Source: Siphonodentalium dalli (Eukaryota; Mollusca; Scaphopoda; Gadilida; Siphonodentaliidae). Taken from it: a DNA stretch of 64,000 nt. Each line of letters starts with the position of its first letter. The stretch's first letter is position 1. A model generated the notes under the pieces. That model was not told the DNA's origin. It was given only the letters and a program-made list of their open reading frames with translations, and did not search any database. The translations under genes and the position numbers were made by a program. The DNA is taken from assembly GCA_032622095.1 (NCBI GenBank), contig CP136063.1, positions 91,739,980 through 91,803,979 of the forward strand, read 5' to 3'. Below, piece by piece: positions 1-10,081 of this stretch.

Positions 1-555
1 TTTTATCAGTTACAATATGTTTTTTAAACTGTAACAGATTGCACGGGGTTGTAATAAATGCGTTTTTTGCCAATCAGACCACCAACCCACCCGGCATAAT
101 TTCCTGCACATTTGTTATTACCTACCATTACAATGAATGTATATTATGGTCCCCGTGTGTTCGTCAATAACTCTTCTATACGATAAATGTATAAAATCAA
201 GCAAAGATGCCCATATTTTCCAACAGAGACAAAACGAAAGGTGGAGAAATGTCAGAATAATAGCAAATTTTCACATCTTGGCCGCCATATTTGTTTTGGT
301 GTCGGATTTTTGGCTAATTTGCAAAAGTTGTATGTTTGCATAACGAATCGAGCGGAAACAAGACCGTATGTGATATCATAGTTACTATGATCAAGGAGAC
401 CTGGTGCATATTAAACAAATGGCCGCCACGATGGACGCCATCTTATATGGAGTATCTGCGGCCACTTGTTTTTAACCGAAAAAATTAGAGGAGACATTAA
501 GAAAGAAAATTAGTGGGGTGAAGTTGAGTCCTGGGGGGTGTAGAGGTCGGCCAAT
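1..555. other. Unassigned flank outside the inverted repeat
   Basis: This AT-rich stretch precedes the left arm of the large inverted repeat and has no counterpart that I could see elsewhere in the window. Short open frames here carry no recognisable motif. I see no gene. Confidence 0.5.
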
Positions 556-1449
556 ATCTCCTGGACTATACAGGTTCGTGAAATGACCTAATGGAGTACT
601 ATACCAGGTCTCTACCCGTTTCCAAAATTAAACTCCCACTGCCTCTGATTTAACTCAACGAAGACACCAAGCTCGATGTACATAATTATATCATATACTG
701 TACATTAACATCAATGCGTCTAATATGTCTTGTCATCTCAGGAGTTAAGTGTGACCACTTATTGGCGGCGCAGAATTAGGAATTTTACCAACTACACGTT
801 ACACGACAATTGCTTCATGGCCCATTAGATAGTCCAGATGATTATCGCATTAATCCATTGTTAACAATAATCCTCCAGACATGTATCTGAATGCGCCAAA
901 CAAGAATAATGGAGAACGTGAAGGTCAGCAGGTTCCGATTATAGCCGTATCTAGAGAGATTTGGCACATATGCCAGCAATATGTACGGTAAATCGCTAAG
1001 TCGTATCTTAAAATTATAGCATCGTTTGTTGGCTAGTTATAACTGCCCATTCAGATTATGCAATTTTTTTTATAAACTTGTTTTGCTGGATCGACTAGGT
1101 TATTCAACTCGAGGTATAAAAAGCAGATTTCTCTATCAACTCGACACTTGGCGATTGGAAAAGGAAACTCTTATTGATATCTATACCCCGGATTGCAATA
1201 CATGTGAGTACAAAACTATTATTATTTCAAATATTCGAATTTGCCTGAACGACTTTGATTCCAGAACAAAGTGAATATGTAAACATTCTTTGAACTGTTC
1301 CAGAGTTGAGGGACCAAAAGGCCCACATAATATTGAGCCTCAGGTGCGAGTTTCGTTTGCTTAGAAAGGGCGTTTTGAGTAATTGAAATTTACAAATGTG
1401 ATGGTTTACACGGTTCCCACGTAAATGCGCATTATATCATCGCAACAAC
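556..1449. other. Arm sequence without a gene
   Basis: The stretch is conserved with 43835-42960 in reverse complement. An 82-codon open frame at 1026-1274 is also open in the right arm, but the differences between the two copies are mostly amino-acid changing, so it is more likely non-coding. No other structure was seen. Confidence 0.4.
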
Positions 1450-1938
1450 AAATGCACCCTGGTCAAATGGTCCTGCTAATGTGCCATGGTGCTGGTGGGT
1501 CCTGCTTCATAAGTTCATAGCTATGCTTATGTTAGGGCAAACTGATTCTGTTACGGGAAAGTATCTAAAAGTTGTCATTTTCGCGGTGTTCTGATTATCT
1601 GAACACATGAGGAAAACCCATTATGTGTATCGAACATTCAACTCTGGTTGAATTAGTTGTTGCAAATTTACTATAATTAAGATGGCTAATCATATCGTTT
1701 TTCAAACACCAGCGTGGCCATTATTAAATTTTTCAAAGCTATATGTTTTTGGATGTTTCATGCAGACAGGGTTTTTTCCTAAATCGCTTGGATTAGCCAA
1801 ACACCAGGAAATTGACAACTTTAGAACACAATAACGGTACATTTTCGAAACGGCACCAGTTTGTCCAACCAGCATCATAGCAGTTCAGCAGGACCACTAA
1901 TATCATAGCAGAATAACAGAACCACTGGACCAGGGGTG
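1450..1938. mobile_element. Non-autonomous DNA transposon with subterminal repeats
   Basis: The left end near 1452 (core CCTGGTCAAATGGTCCTGCT) and the right end near 1938 are inverted relatives of one another. Inside each end a short motif of the type ATGGTGCTGGTGGG is repeated. Related ends flank 42171-42965, 26981-27509 and 63399-63920, which defines a family. There is no coding capacity. The superfamily is unassigned; repeated subterminal motifs are common in hAT-like and other cut-and-paste elements. Boundaries are approximate. Confidence 0.5.
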
Positions 1939-2593
1939 ATATGTGATAATAAATATATACATTACTCGGCGTATTTAAATTCGCGCAGTACTGTTTTTCG
2001 TTCAGTTCTGAATTCGCACACTTTGAATTTGCGCACCGTGCTACGCGAATTAAAAACTGACAAACAAGAAGTAAAACCCACAGCCACTTAGGTGGTTGAC
2101 TTTGGAGAAAATCAGTATTTAGCTGCGAGTATTTAAAATTGTTGGGTTGACATACATTGGATACATGTATTTAACTCGGGTTTCAGCCAAATTCACAACA
2201 TTGAGCCTGCGGGCCACTCAATTATGTTTACACAGCTAGATTGATACCAGATGATCCCGAAACTGCAAGAAAAACCATGGGCTATGTGTTTTACTTTTCT
2301 AAATAAATCACCAAGTGCACGAAAGGGCTATCCGGCAGATAATTTTAACTGAAAAAAACCCAGAAGTACCGCAGCTATTTAAATAAATTTCACACTCACA
2401 AAAATCCATTATCCTATTAATTCACCAGTTTAAATAATTTATATATGATGTACAAATCTAATAAATCATAGATCATCCTTTAGTAATGCATCAGGTATGG
2501 CCATTCTTCAGTTACCTCCACCTTCCACACTCGCTCCCCGACTTTGGTACACATTGACATTAGCTCCCTGATTAATATTGTCCAGGTTCAGTA
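1939..2593. other. Arm sequence without a gene
   Basis: About 1970-2100 pairs with 42160-41820 and 2290-2590 pairs with 41010-40750 in the right arm. Positions 2100-2290 have no counterpart because the right arm carries a LINE fragment in that interval. No gene was seen. Confidence 0.4.
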
Positions 2594-3317
2594 ATGCCCT
2601 AAATAATCGACTCCTTAAAGATACGGGCAGCGTTGGCGGTGGATATGCTGTTCAACTATTCATCTCCGTCAAAAAACCGCCATAAACAGAAGGAAAAGTA
2701 AGATACAGACCTTGTTCTTATGCCAATCAGAAATATGGCTTAAACAGTATGTTATTGTCAATGTTTTTCCCCTTTGTTATGTAAACACAAGCAAAAAACG
2801 TTACGTTTCCTGGCTTTTGTTTACATCTGGATATGGTAAACAAAAAGATCGTTATTTGTTACTATTTACCTGATATGGAAATAATAAAGAGCATTAAATC
2901 ATTTTTGTGTGATTAACCAATAGAATTGCGCTGTGTTATGTAAACAGAAGCACAACTTCTGTAACACGAGCAGTCTCTTGTTTACGTACACCATCGTACG
3001 TCTTGACGACAATATACTATTTACGCGCTGATTATGTTTGGCATATGAGCGGAACTGTATATATTTTGGTGTTCCTTCTGTTGATGGCGATTTGAACAAA
3101 TATAAATATTTCTGCAACGAACGCCGCCCGTGCCTTTAACCACGGCATAAGTATGGGTAACATTTCAGGATTTAGTCAGAAATATGGCTTGTTGACATTC
3201 ATAGGAAAGCACTCAATGAGAGCTTTCCGATGAATGGCAACAAGCCATATTGCTGACTAAATCCTGAAAAGTTACCCATAATTCTGTTGTGGTTAAGGAG
3301 TCGATTATTTAGGGCAT
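2594..3317. mobile_element. Foldback element split by a nested MITE
   Basis: Positions 2597-2618 recur inverted at 3293-3314 (core CCCTAAATAATCGACTCC). Positions 3140-3292 form a near-continuous hairpin that pairs around about 3216. If the nested element at 2619-3135 and one TTAA are removed, the outer inverted repeat and the hairpin arms become one long palindrome of roughly 200 bp. The right arm near 40735 lacks the whole unit. A half-arm relative is visible at about 56892-56945. Confidence 0.6.
2619..3135. mobile_element. TTAA-flanked MITE (piggyBac-like), nested
   Basis: Terminal inverted repeats start AGATACGGGCAGCGTTGG on the left and read AGGCACGGGCGGCGTTCG from the right end. They are flanked by TTAA at 2615-2618 and 3136-3139, the target duplication typical of piggyBac-type elements. 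Relatives are at 19396-19889 and, truncated, at 38969-39270. It has no transposase. The 72-codon frame at 2899-3117 on the minus strand is internal to the element and also open at 38987-39205, but I do not think it is a gene. Confidence 0.7.
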
Positions 3318-3320
3318 TAT

Positions 3321-5842
3321 TGTAGTTAATATCCATGATACCGGGCGTTGTCAAAGCGATGCTATCCGTGGCTGCCGATCTGAGAGCCATCGCCTCTGTA
3401 TAAGATTATCAAATATAGGGGATTTGACTATTGTTGATAGCCGGTTACAAAAACACGCGCATATATAAGTATATGTTGGTTCATTTCAATCACGAGCATG
3501 AGTCGTGAGTAAGGTCTTGGAGCAAAATACACCACGGGCGAAAGGAATTATATCTTCAAAACTCATTCTGCAGAAAGATTCAGTTTGAGTGTTCTGTAAC
3601 GCTATGTGTAAGAATCACACGAATTGTATCCAGTGAGCGTTCGTGATTTAGTCGTGAGATTGTGTCTATCGACACATGGCAAATATAATGTTACGATGGA
3701 CGGACTGAAACCTTCACTACATGCACCACGAATACAGCAGTACATGGTATCATTATACGTATAGTGTAACAGAAGCCCCTATCATCACTATCAACGTCAA
3801 CCGGGCACTGGGGGAGGGGTGGGAATCAGGCACAAGTGATATAATATATACATGGTTAAAGGACCATTTAATTTTCGAGTCACGGATTATTTGTTATAGT
3901 GCCTTGATCTACGGTTTTAATAACAAACGATGAGATAAAATATGATTAAAATACTATAATTCGTAACCATTTGGAACGACTATGTCTCAGAAGATGCCCA
4001 CAGAGTTATTATATATATCCTTTATATATAATAACTCTATGGGCATCTTAGCTGAAATATAGCTGAAATCATAGAAACGTTTACCCCGTTTGGCTACCAG
4101 AATGTATTCAAAGTAAGATATATATTTATTCTCCTTTCATTGAGAATAATAGACTTTGCATGCAGAAAACACGTCGGTACACGCACCTCAACAAAAACAA
4201 CATGTTCACAGTTTATTACACCGGATAAGTTGATAATACAATGTTTTGGAGCTTCCCCTTTCAAATTGTGTATAATATTGCATTAATTTTATATAATGTG
4301 ATCCGGGGGTTCGAAAATTAAGTGGGAATTTTAGGAACATCAAGAATGAATTTAATCTCATGAGTACATTATCATCATATATAATGCCATACAATCATTC
4401 CTATGTCGGAAATGGCCACAGTTAAGCATCCGGTTACTGCCAAATCCATTTTCTCAATGTAAAGTTATATAACGTAGTATATATGAGATATGTATGTAAA
4501 GCAGTGTAAAGAGGAATAAAATATATTTACAATAAATGGAAAATCTGGTAAGATTGGGTCCATCATATCGACGAATGTAGTAATGTTCTAAAAATAGCTA
4601 CATAAACTGTCCCGATTCATAGAAAATAATTCATAGAAAAATTAATTTCATAGTGACAGAAGCTCCAGTTAACGGATTTTCCTGACTTATAATTATTATT
4701 TTACCCCCCCCCCGAATCGATACAGATAGTTCAGGGAAGCGACCATCTTTAACACTATTTTATTCCATCTCAGACGACATCATATATGATACAACAGAAT
4801 GGACAGTTCAAGTCTATATTTTGGCTCCGGCAAAATACAGATTCATACAAGAACTATTGTTCGTAGATCTGAGCGTGCTGATTGACCGAGGGGTGTGAAC
4901 CGGTTTATAAATGATACAACATAATTGACAGTGTTTCTTATTCGAATAGGAAGTGGGTTGGGCTGTAAGCATGTTTGGTAGGCCTATACTAGCTTCCCGT
5001 CTTCACGAGTGACCACATCTCATTATGGGCGTGTCGTTAGGTACAGTAGATAATCTTTGCATACTAGTATAATGTTCACGATATGTATAGCTGTCAGCTC
5101 TATACATAACATCGTAAAGCAGAATGCTGCAAACTATCTGGTCTCAATGGTGCTTCCCCGTTTTGCGGATACAACTGATTGCAACCTCAGAAATGCAAGT
5201 GACTTCGCCCCTACTCGACGCGACTCTGAAATAATGCATTCACCCCCCCCCCCCCACCAAATGGCTCGCAGTATGGAACGCATCGATGGAATACCACTGC
5301 AGAGACTCTCCTCTAGACGAATTTATAAAGTAGATAAAATTCGCAAATTCTAATATTTAGTTTTAATATTATACAATGCCAGCTCCGATAACCATCTGAT
5401 AGACTCTTAACTATGTAGTTGTGGTCTCGCCGGTAAGACTGCTGACAAGTATGTCTTTGAATGCACTGGGACAGTATAAAAGTTTGACCCCTTTTGAATA
5501 CCATATCAGTCAAGACACTTTTGATCGGTAATCCATACCTCAGTGACGAAATTAATACTGTTATCTGTCATTACGTGCATCGTTTCATTAAAGAAACAAC
5601 ATGTTCCGAAGAAAAGCGAATCAACTATAACCATTGATATACATGTACATGTATCTAAATTGTTATTGAACTATATATCGAACGGTATTCGAACCCAATA
5701 AAGCTGTCGACACCACGCACATGCAATACAGTTTACCTCTCCCCCATTGACATATATCACGCCCCATCAATCCCTGATCTTACATCTCTATCGTTTGATC
5801 AACTTCAGTCTCTTAATGCGTTTTTGATAACTCGGTCTTCTT
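3321..5842. other. Arm sequence, no gene; contains a hairpin
   Basis: It pairs with 40740-36600 of the right arm, which has several extra insertions. A near-perfect inverted repeat at 3991-4049 (arms AAGATGCCCACAGAGTTATT and its complement) replaces a few bases present in the right arm near 39850 and may be a tiny foldback insertion. C-tracts lie near 4706 and 5242. No gene was recognised. Confidence 0.45.
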
Positions 5843-6680
5843 TTAGGGTGCATTTACACTGCTACAGAACTGTACACAGATCTACGCGCAGACTAGTGCG
5901 AACGGGTTGATATAGAAATGCACACAGAAAGAAAACGGTATTCGTCCCTGTGAGCAAAATTCGTGTCCGCTATACGTCAGGGTCAACGCCGAAACATTGC
6001 GAAAGGCAAATCTGTTTTGATTAATTGTTACTCGGGCTTGGCGAATAATGTATTACAGTTTTCGTTGTCATTTCAACCCAGGTATTTCGTATATTCAAGA
6101 TGAACAGGGGCGTGTCAACCGGGGTGAGGGGTGTCTCACCCCAACTTTGGTCAAAATTTTCAACAGTTGGAAATTTCATACCTGACAAAACATTAGTTGT
6201 AATTTCCAAACCAACAATATGTTGAAAATGATATTGTAGTTTGATTTTCAACACATTTTGGAGTATTGTTTTCTGACCAATATTTGCATAATTTCCTACC
6301 TTATACGGAAAGATTGTGCCCTTGTCCCTCCCCGTGGTCAGTCAAAACTGCTAGTTAATTTAATAAAAACGATATTGTCCTACATTTGGTCAACACTGTC
6401 ATTAGAATAGTCATCAGTTGGAAATTTTTGCTACATTTGGTCAAATACAGGGTGTTGTAGCATGGATACCCACTCCATACCAATCCAAAATGACCACCTC
6501 CCAGATGGTGTCAAACAGGAGACCTATATATATATATATGCTGACGCGGCACATACCAAATCGCTGTTGTCTGCTGGTAATTGATCCATTTTTATGTCTG
6601 GCCTAAACTGAAACGACTCCTAGTGAGTTGTCAATTACCAGAATACTGGTCAGCGCGCGTTCACTATTAGTCATCATGTT

Positions 6681-8876
6681 AAAAACTGGCGACCTATTTC
6701 ACTTCTTAATGTGTCATACAAAATTTTATCCGGTATACTTTCTGAAAGATTGAAAAGTGTAATTCAAGATCTTATTCATCATGACCAGAGTGGGTTTTTA
6801 AAAGGTAGATTCATTGGCGAAAATATACGATTAATATCAGACATCCTGTCCACAACAAAATCTGCTAATATCCCTGGACTACTTGTACTCCTTGACTTCG
6901 AAAAAGCTTTTGATTCGGTCTCATGGTCATTCTTGTCGTCAGTCTTAAAATACTTCAACTTTGGGGATAATTTTATTAAAATCATTAATTGCTTGTATAA
7001 CGGTATATCGTCAAATGTCAATATCAACGGGCATATGTCTCGTAGCTTCAGAATCTCGAGGGGCTGTCGCCAAGGTGATCCAATTTCGCCTTACATTTTT
7101 TTATTGTGTGTAGAAATATTAGGTATAGGATTCCGGAAACGGAAAAATATCAAGGGTATTAAGATAGGGAATTCAGAATTTAAACTTTCACAATATGCTG
7201 ACGATACCTCATTTTTTCTTGATGGTGACCCCCAAAGCCTTGACAATGCATTCGAGCTATTACATGAATTTTATCTTATTTCAGGTTTAAAAATTAATTA
7301 CGACAAAACAGTTGCGGTATGGATTGGTAAGAAAAGAGATTGTACTGACTCTATATGTGACAGATGGAAAATAAGATGGCTATCAAATGGTTTTAAAGTT
7401 CTCGGTGTAAATTTCCAATTAGATGCCGATGATATATTTTCGAATAATTACATCACAGCGTACAACCAGATACGAACAATTTTTTCTGTGTGGTCTAAAA
7501 GACACCTGACGGTTATCGGGAGAGTCACAATATTCAAGTCATTGGTACTTTCTAAACTCTCGTTTTTATTTATGACAATTCCAAATCCACCAAAAACATT
7601 CTTAACTGACATAAACAAAGACATATATAATTTCATATGGGATAAAAAACCTGACAAAATTGCTAGGAAATATTTTCAACAAGACTATTCCATGGGAGGT
7701 TGTAAAATGATTGATATCCAAACATTTATGCATTCAATGAAAATATCATGGGTGAAACGCTACATAACTCAACCGGAGTCTTGGCAAAACCTCGTCCGAT
7801 ATCAAATGGAGTGTACAAACAATGACAAATGGTATCTATCGAATGGATGTGCCCTTAATAGATATAAAAGCAAATATATCAATCAATTCTGGATAGATGT
7901 TCTAGATGCATGGAAAATACTAAACTTAAAGATGGCCCCAAAAACGCACAGTGATGTGCTCTCATCGACGATTGTAAATAACGATATTTTCAAAATAAAC
8001 AAACACGCAATTAATGACAGATCGTTGGCCCTTCGTGGCATATATTTTGTGAACGATCTTATGTGTGATAATAACAAATTAATGTCCTATGACGAAGCAA
8101 AGCGGTTATATGGCATTAAAACAGATTTTTTGACATACAACGGTATAATCTCTTCAATAACAAAATACCTAACTAAAATGGAAAACTCTAGTAGCTATCA
8201 ACAAAGTAACAACGAACGACTGAACAACCCAATACTACCGTATCAGATCGAACACTTACTCAAATCGAATTCGAAATATATATACAATTGCATTCAAGAC
8301 CCAAAAATGAACATGAACCTCATCTCAAAATGGGAGAAGAAACTAAATATGCACCATGAATTAGACTGGTGGTCAGACGTTTTTAAAACTCCCTTTGTTC
8401 AGTTTTGTGACACGAAATATGTATGGTTTCAATATCGGATAAACAATAGAATATTAGGGACTAACAATGTACTAAAGAAAATGGGTCGATCTGAAAATGA
8501 TACATGTTCTTTTTGTAAAATTGAAAAAGAGACCATTAGCCATCTTATGTTTCAATGTCACATTATTGCTTCGCTGTGGAACGAGATTCGTATATGGATA
8601 TTTAACACGACTTCAAATAAATTAGAAATTAATTCAAACACTATTTTATTTGGCAAAGCTGATACTTTGAAAATTGATCCACTCCTCCAAACGATCTTGG
8701 TCATAATTAAGTATAATATATACCGATCAAAGATGAGATCTGAATTACCAAAATTGCAAAATATCCAAGCAGAAATACGAATGTACGCAAAAACTGAAAG
8801 ATGGATTTTTTACAGCAAATCTAGATATACTGAGTTCGAATATCGGTGGGATAAATGGAAAGGTCTGTTACACTAG
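6681..8876 (+). CDS. LINE ORF2 C-terminal two-thirds: reverse transcriptase and zinc-binding domain
   Basis: This is the 3' part of a non-LTR retrotransposon polyprotein that copies its own RNA at a nicked target. It is open from the insertion junction (NWRPISLLN is encoded from about 6684) to a TAG at 8874-8876. No true start exists because the element is 5'-truncated; 6711 is only a GTG codon. Counting from 6711, LDFEKAFDS at residues 61-69 carries the first catalytic aspartate, GCRQGDPISP at 118-127 is the template-grip motif, and YADD at 162-165 is the catalytic core. C599, C602, H611 and C616 form the CX2C-X8-HX4C zinc motif seen near the C-terminus of L1/Tx1-type proteins. The endonuclease domain and ORF1 are missing. 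The motifs fit the L1/Tx1 group better than CR1 or RTE, but no phylogeny was run. Confidence 0.9.
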   Translation, partial: KNWRPISLLNVSYKILSGILSERLKSVIQDLIHHDQSGFLKGRFIGENIRLISDILSTTKSANIPGLLVLLDFEKAFDSVSWSFLSSVLKYFNFGDNFIKIINCLYNGISSNVNINGHMSRSFRISRGCRQGDPISPYIFLLCVEILGIGFRKRKNIKGIKIGNSEFKLSQYADDTSFFLDGDPQSLDNAFELLHEFYLISGLKINYDKTVAVWIGKKRDCTDSICDRWKIRWLSNGFKVLGVNFQLDADDIFSNNYITAYNQIRTIFSVWSKRHLTVIGRVTIFKSLVLSKLSFLFMTIPNPPKTFLTDINKDIYNFIWDKKPDKIARKYFQQDYSMGGCKMIDIQTFMHSMKISWVKRYITQPESWQNLVRYQMECTNNDKWYLSNGCALNRYKSKYINQFWIDVLDAWKILNLKMAPKTHSDVLSSTIVNNDIFKINKHAINDRSLALRGIYFVNDLMCDNNKLMSYDEAKRLYGIKTDFLTYNGIISSITKYLTKMENSSSYQQSNNERLNNPILPYQIEHLLKSNSKYIYNCIQDPKMNMNLISKWEKKLNMHHELDWWSDVFKTPFVQFCDTKYVWFQYRINNRILGTNNVLKKMGRSENDTCSFCKIEKETISHLMFQCHIIASLWNEIRIWIFNTTSNKLEINSNTILFGKADTLKIDPLLQTILVIIKYNIYRSKMRSELPKLQNIQAEIRMYAKTERWIFYSKSRYTEFEYRWDKWKGLLH

Positions 8877-9517
8877 TACAGTTAAACAGCACATACATAA
8901 CTATAGATATTTACATGTATGCTGGAAATGTAGTACATAACATTGCACATGCCTGGCACACAAGTATTTCGTAAATATTATTTAGTATTGTAAAAACTGT
9001 GTTTAAACACGAATGTGGACCAGACATGTGCCGTGTTGTGTGACTTACCTAATAGTATGCTTACTTATTTGAATCATATAGTGAGTAAAATTAATTGCAT
9101 ACCACCTATCCATGCCGTACATAATCACGTTACGTAAATATACCAGATTTTAAGACTTTTAGCTCGATGCTAACATTAATTAATAATCCCTCAATGTTAA
9201 TATTTTGCATTATGTAATTACCATATATATACCTAATAACGTGAGGGACTCAGAAAAAATTACAAATAATACATATACCCAATATTTCATTTTCATTATA
9301 TTCATTATATTTATTATTATAACTAATGGAAATTTAATATAACTAAACAACACAGCATTCATAGAACCATTCACTCCACACTCTTTTTTCTCTTCTACCT
9401 TTCTACAGTCTCAAAAAAAAAAAAAAATAACGAAAGAGACAAAAACCATTACCAACCATTAACTGTAATATAATTCATGTATTACCACAATGTATTTGTC
9501 TTTTTTCAAATAAAAAT

Positions 9518-9554
<37 letters not shown>
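6681..9554 (+). mobile_element. 5'-truncated L1/Tx1-like LINE insertion
   Basis: The insertion is bounded by a perfect 15-bp target-site duplication, ATTAGTCATCATGTT, at 6666-6680 and 9555-9569. It starts abruptly inside a reverse-transcriptase domain and carries an open frame. It then has about 650 bases of 3' untranslated sequence, an AATAAA at 9509-9514, and about 33 adenines up to the downstream duplication. Perfect flanks, a long A tail and an unbroken frame indicate a recent insertion by target-primed reverse transcription. The 5' truncation means it cannot be autonomous. Confidence 0.92.
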
Positions 9555-9557
<3 letters not shown>

Positions 9558-9792
9558 AGTCATCATGTTGTGATGACAGTGATGCACGACAAGTGACTTC
9601 ATACATATCTGTATACAGATCTACACACAGTGTAAATGCACCCTTACATGCATATAAAATATGAAACAACCCATTACTTATATTGTATGTTATCACTACT
9701 TGTTCAAAACTATTGTTATAACATATGTCCTTGCTCATGACAATGCTTATTTTGTATAGGCAGGGTCATTGACAAAGGGGAGAGGAGATTAT

Positions 9793-9798
9793 TATAAG
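9793..9798 (+). promoter_or_regulatory. TATA-like box upstream of left-arm gene
   Basis: TATAAG lies about 105 bases before the chosen start codon. The surrounding block (about 9776-9815) is closely conserved with the right arm at 36126-36087, where CTTATA is at 36104-36109. Transcription would begin about 30 bases downstream. The role is inferred from position and conservation only. Confidence 0.4.
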
Positions 9799-9901
9799 TG
9801 CCAACACTTGTCATCCCATCCCTTTTGTCCTTGTGTATTTATATGTATTGAGCAAATACAAAATGTTTAAACTAATCCAGACCGTTATTTTCAGTTCAAG
9901 C

Positions 9902-10081
9902 ATGCGATTGTTGGCCGCCCTCGCCTTCCTGTGTGTGGCATATGCCTACGATAATCAACGCCTCTTAGACCGGCTTAATCGCATCGAGGAGCTGGATAAT
10001 CAATTATCGGAGAGTAGGGCTCAGGCTGAGGAGAAGCGAGACTTCGAGTGGCCATGGGAGGACCTCGAGAAAAGAGCTGAG
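9902..10081 (+). CDS. Secreted prepropeptide-like gene, left-arm copy, exon 1
   Basis: This encodes 60 residues of a protein predicted to enter the secretory pathway. Residues 1-15 form a short hydrophobic signal peptide ending AYA, which fits the -3/-1 cleavage rule. Residues 20-38 form an amphipathic, charged helix. Two dibasic KR sites (45-46 and 57-58) bracket the acidic, tryptophan-containing peptide DFEWPWEDLE. I chose ATG 9902 because an in-frame upstream ATG at 9863 is not conserved in the right arm. The exon ends GAG followed by GTAAGC, a strong donor, in phase 0; downstream sequence then diverges in coding character. A possible acceptor (TTTTCAG, 9887-9893) just upstream means a non-coding first exon cannot be excluded. 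By eye, about 8 of 132 bases after the signal region differ from the right-arm copy, mostly silent. The family is not recognised. A neuropeptide, defence peptide or matrix protein are all possible. Confidence 0.75.

Larger units (their letters stand above)
5846..9643. mobile_element. TTA-flanked TIR element (Harbinger-like), split by a LINE
   Basis: A perfect 16-bp terminal inverted repeat, GGGTGCATTTACACTG, begins at 5846 and ends at 9643. TTA flanks both sides (5843-5845 and 9644-9646). The right arm near 36525 has the uninterrupted target with a single TTA, so the element inserted in the left arm only. Without the nested LINE it is about 0.9 kb and has no transposase. A 3-bp TTA duplication suggests PIF/Harbinger, but this is not proven. 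Confidence 0.7.

Noticed and set aside
1026-1274. 82-codon frame open in both arms (partner 43390-43142)
   Set aside because: The differences between copies are mostly amino-acid changing, and there is no splice or promoter context; conservation is explained by the arm duplication.
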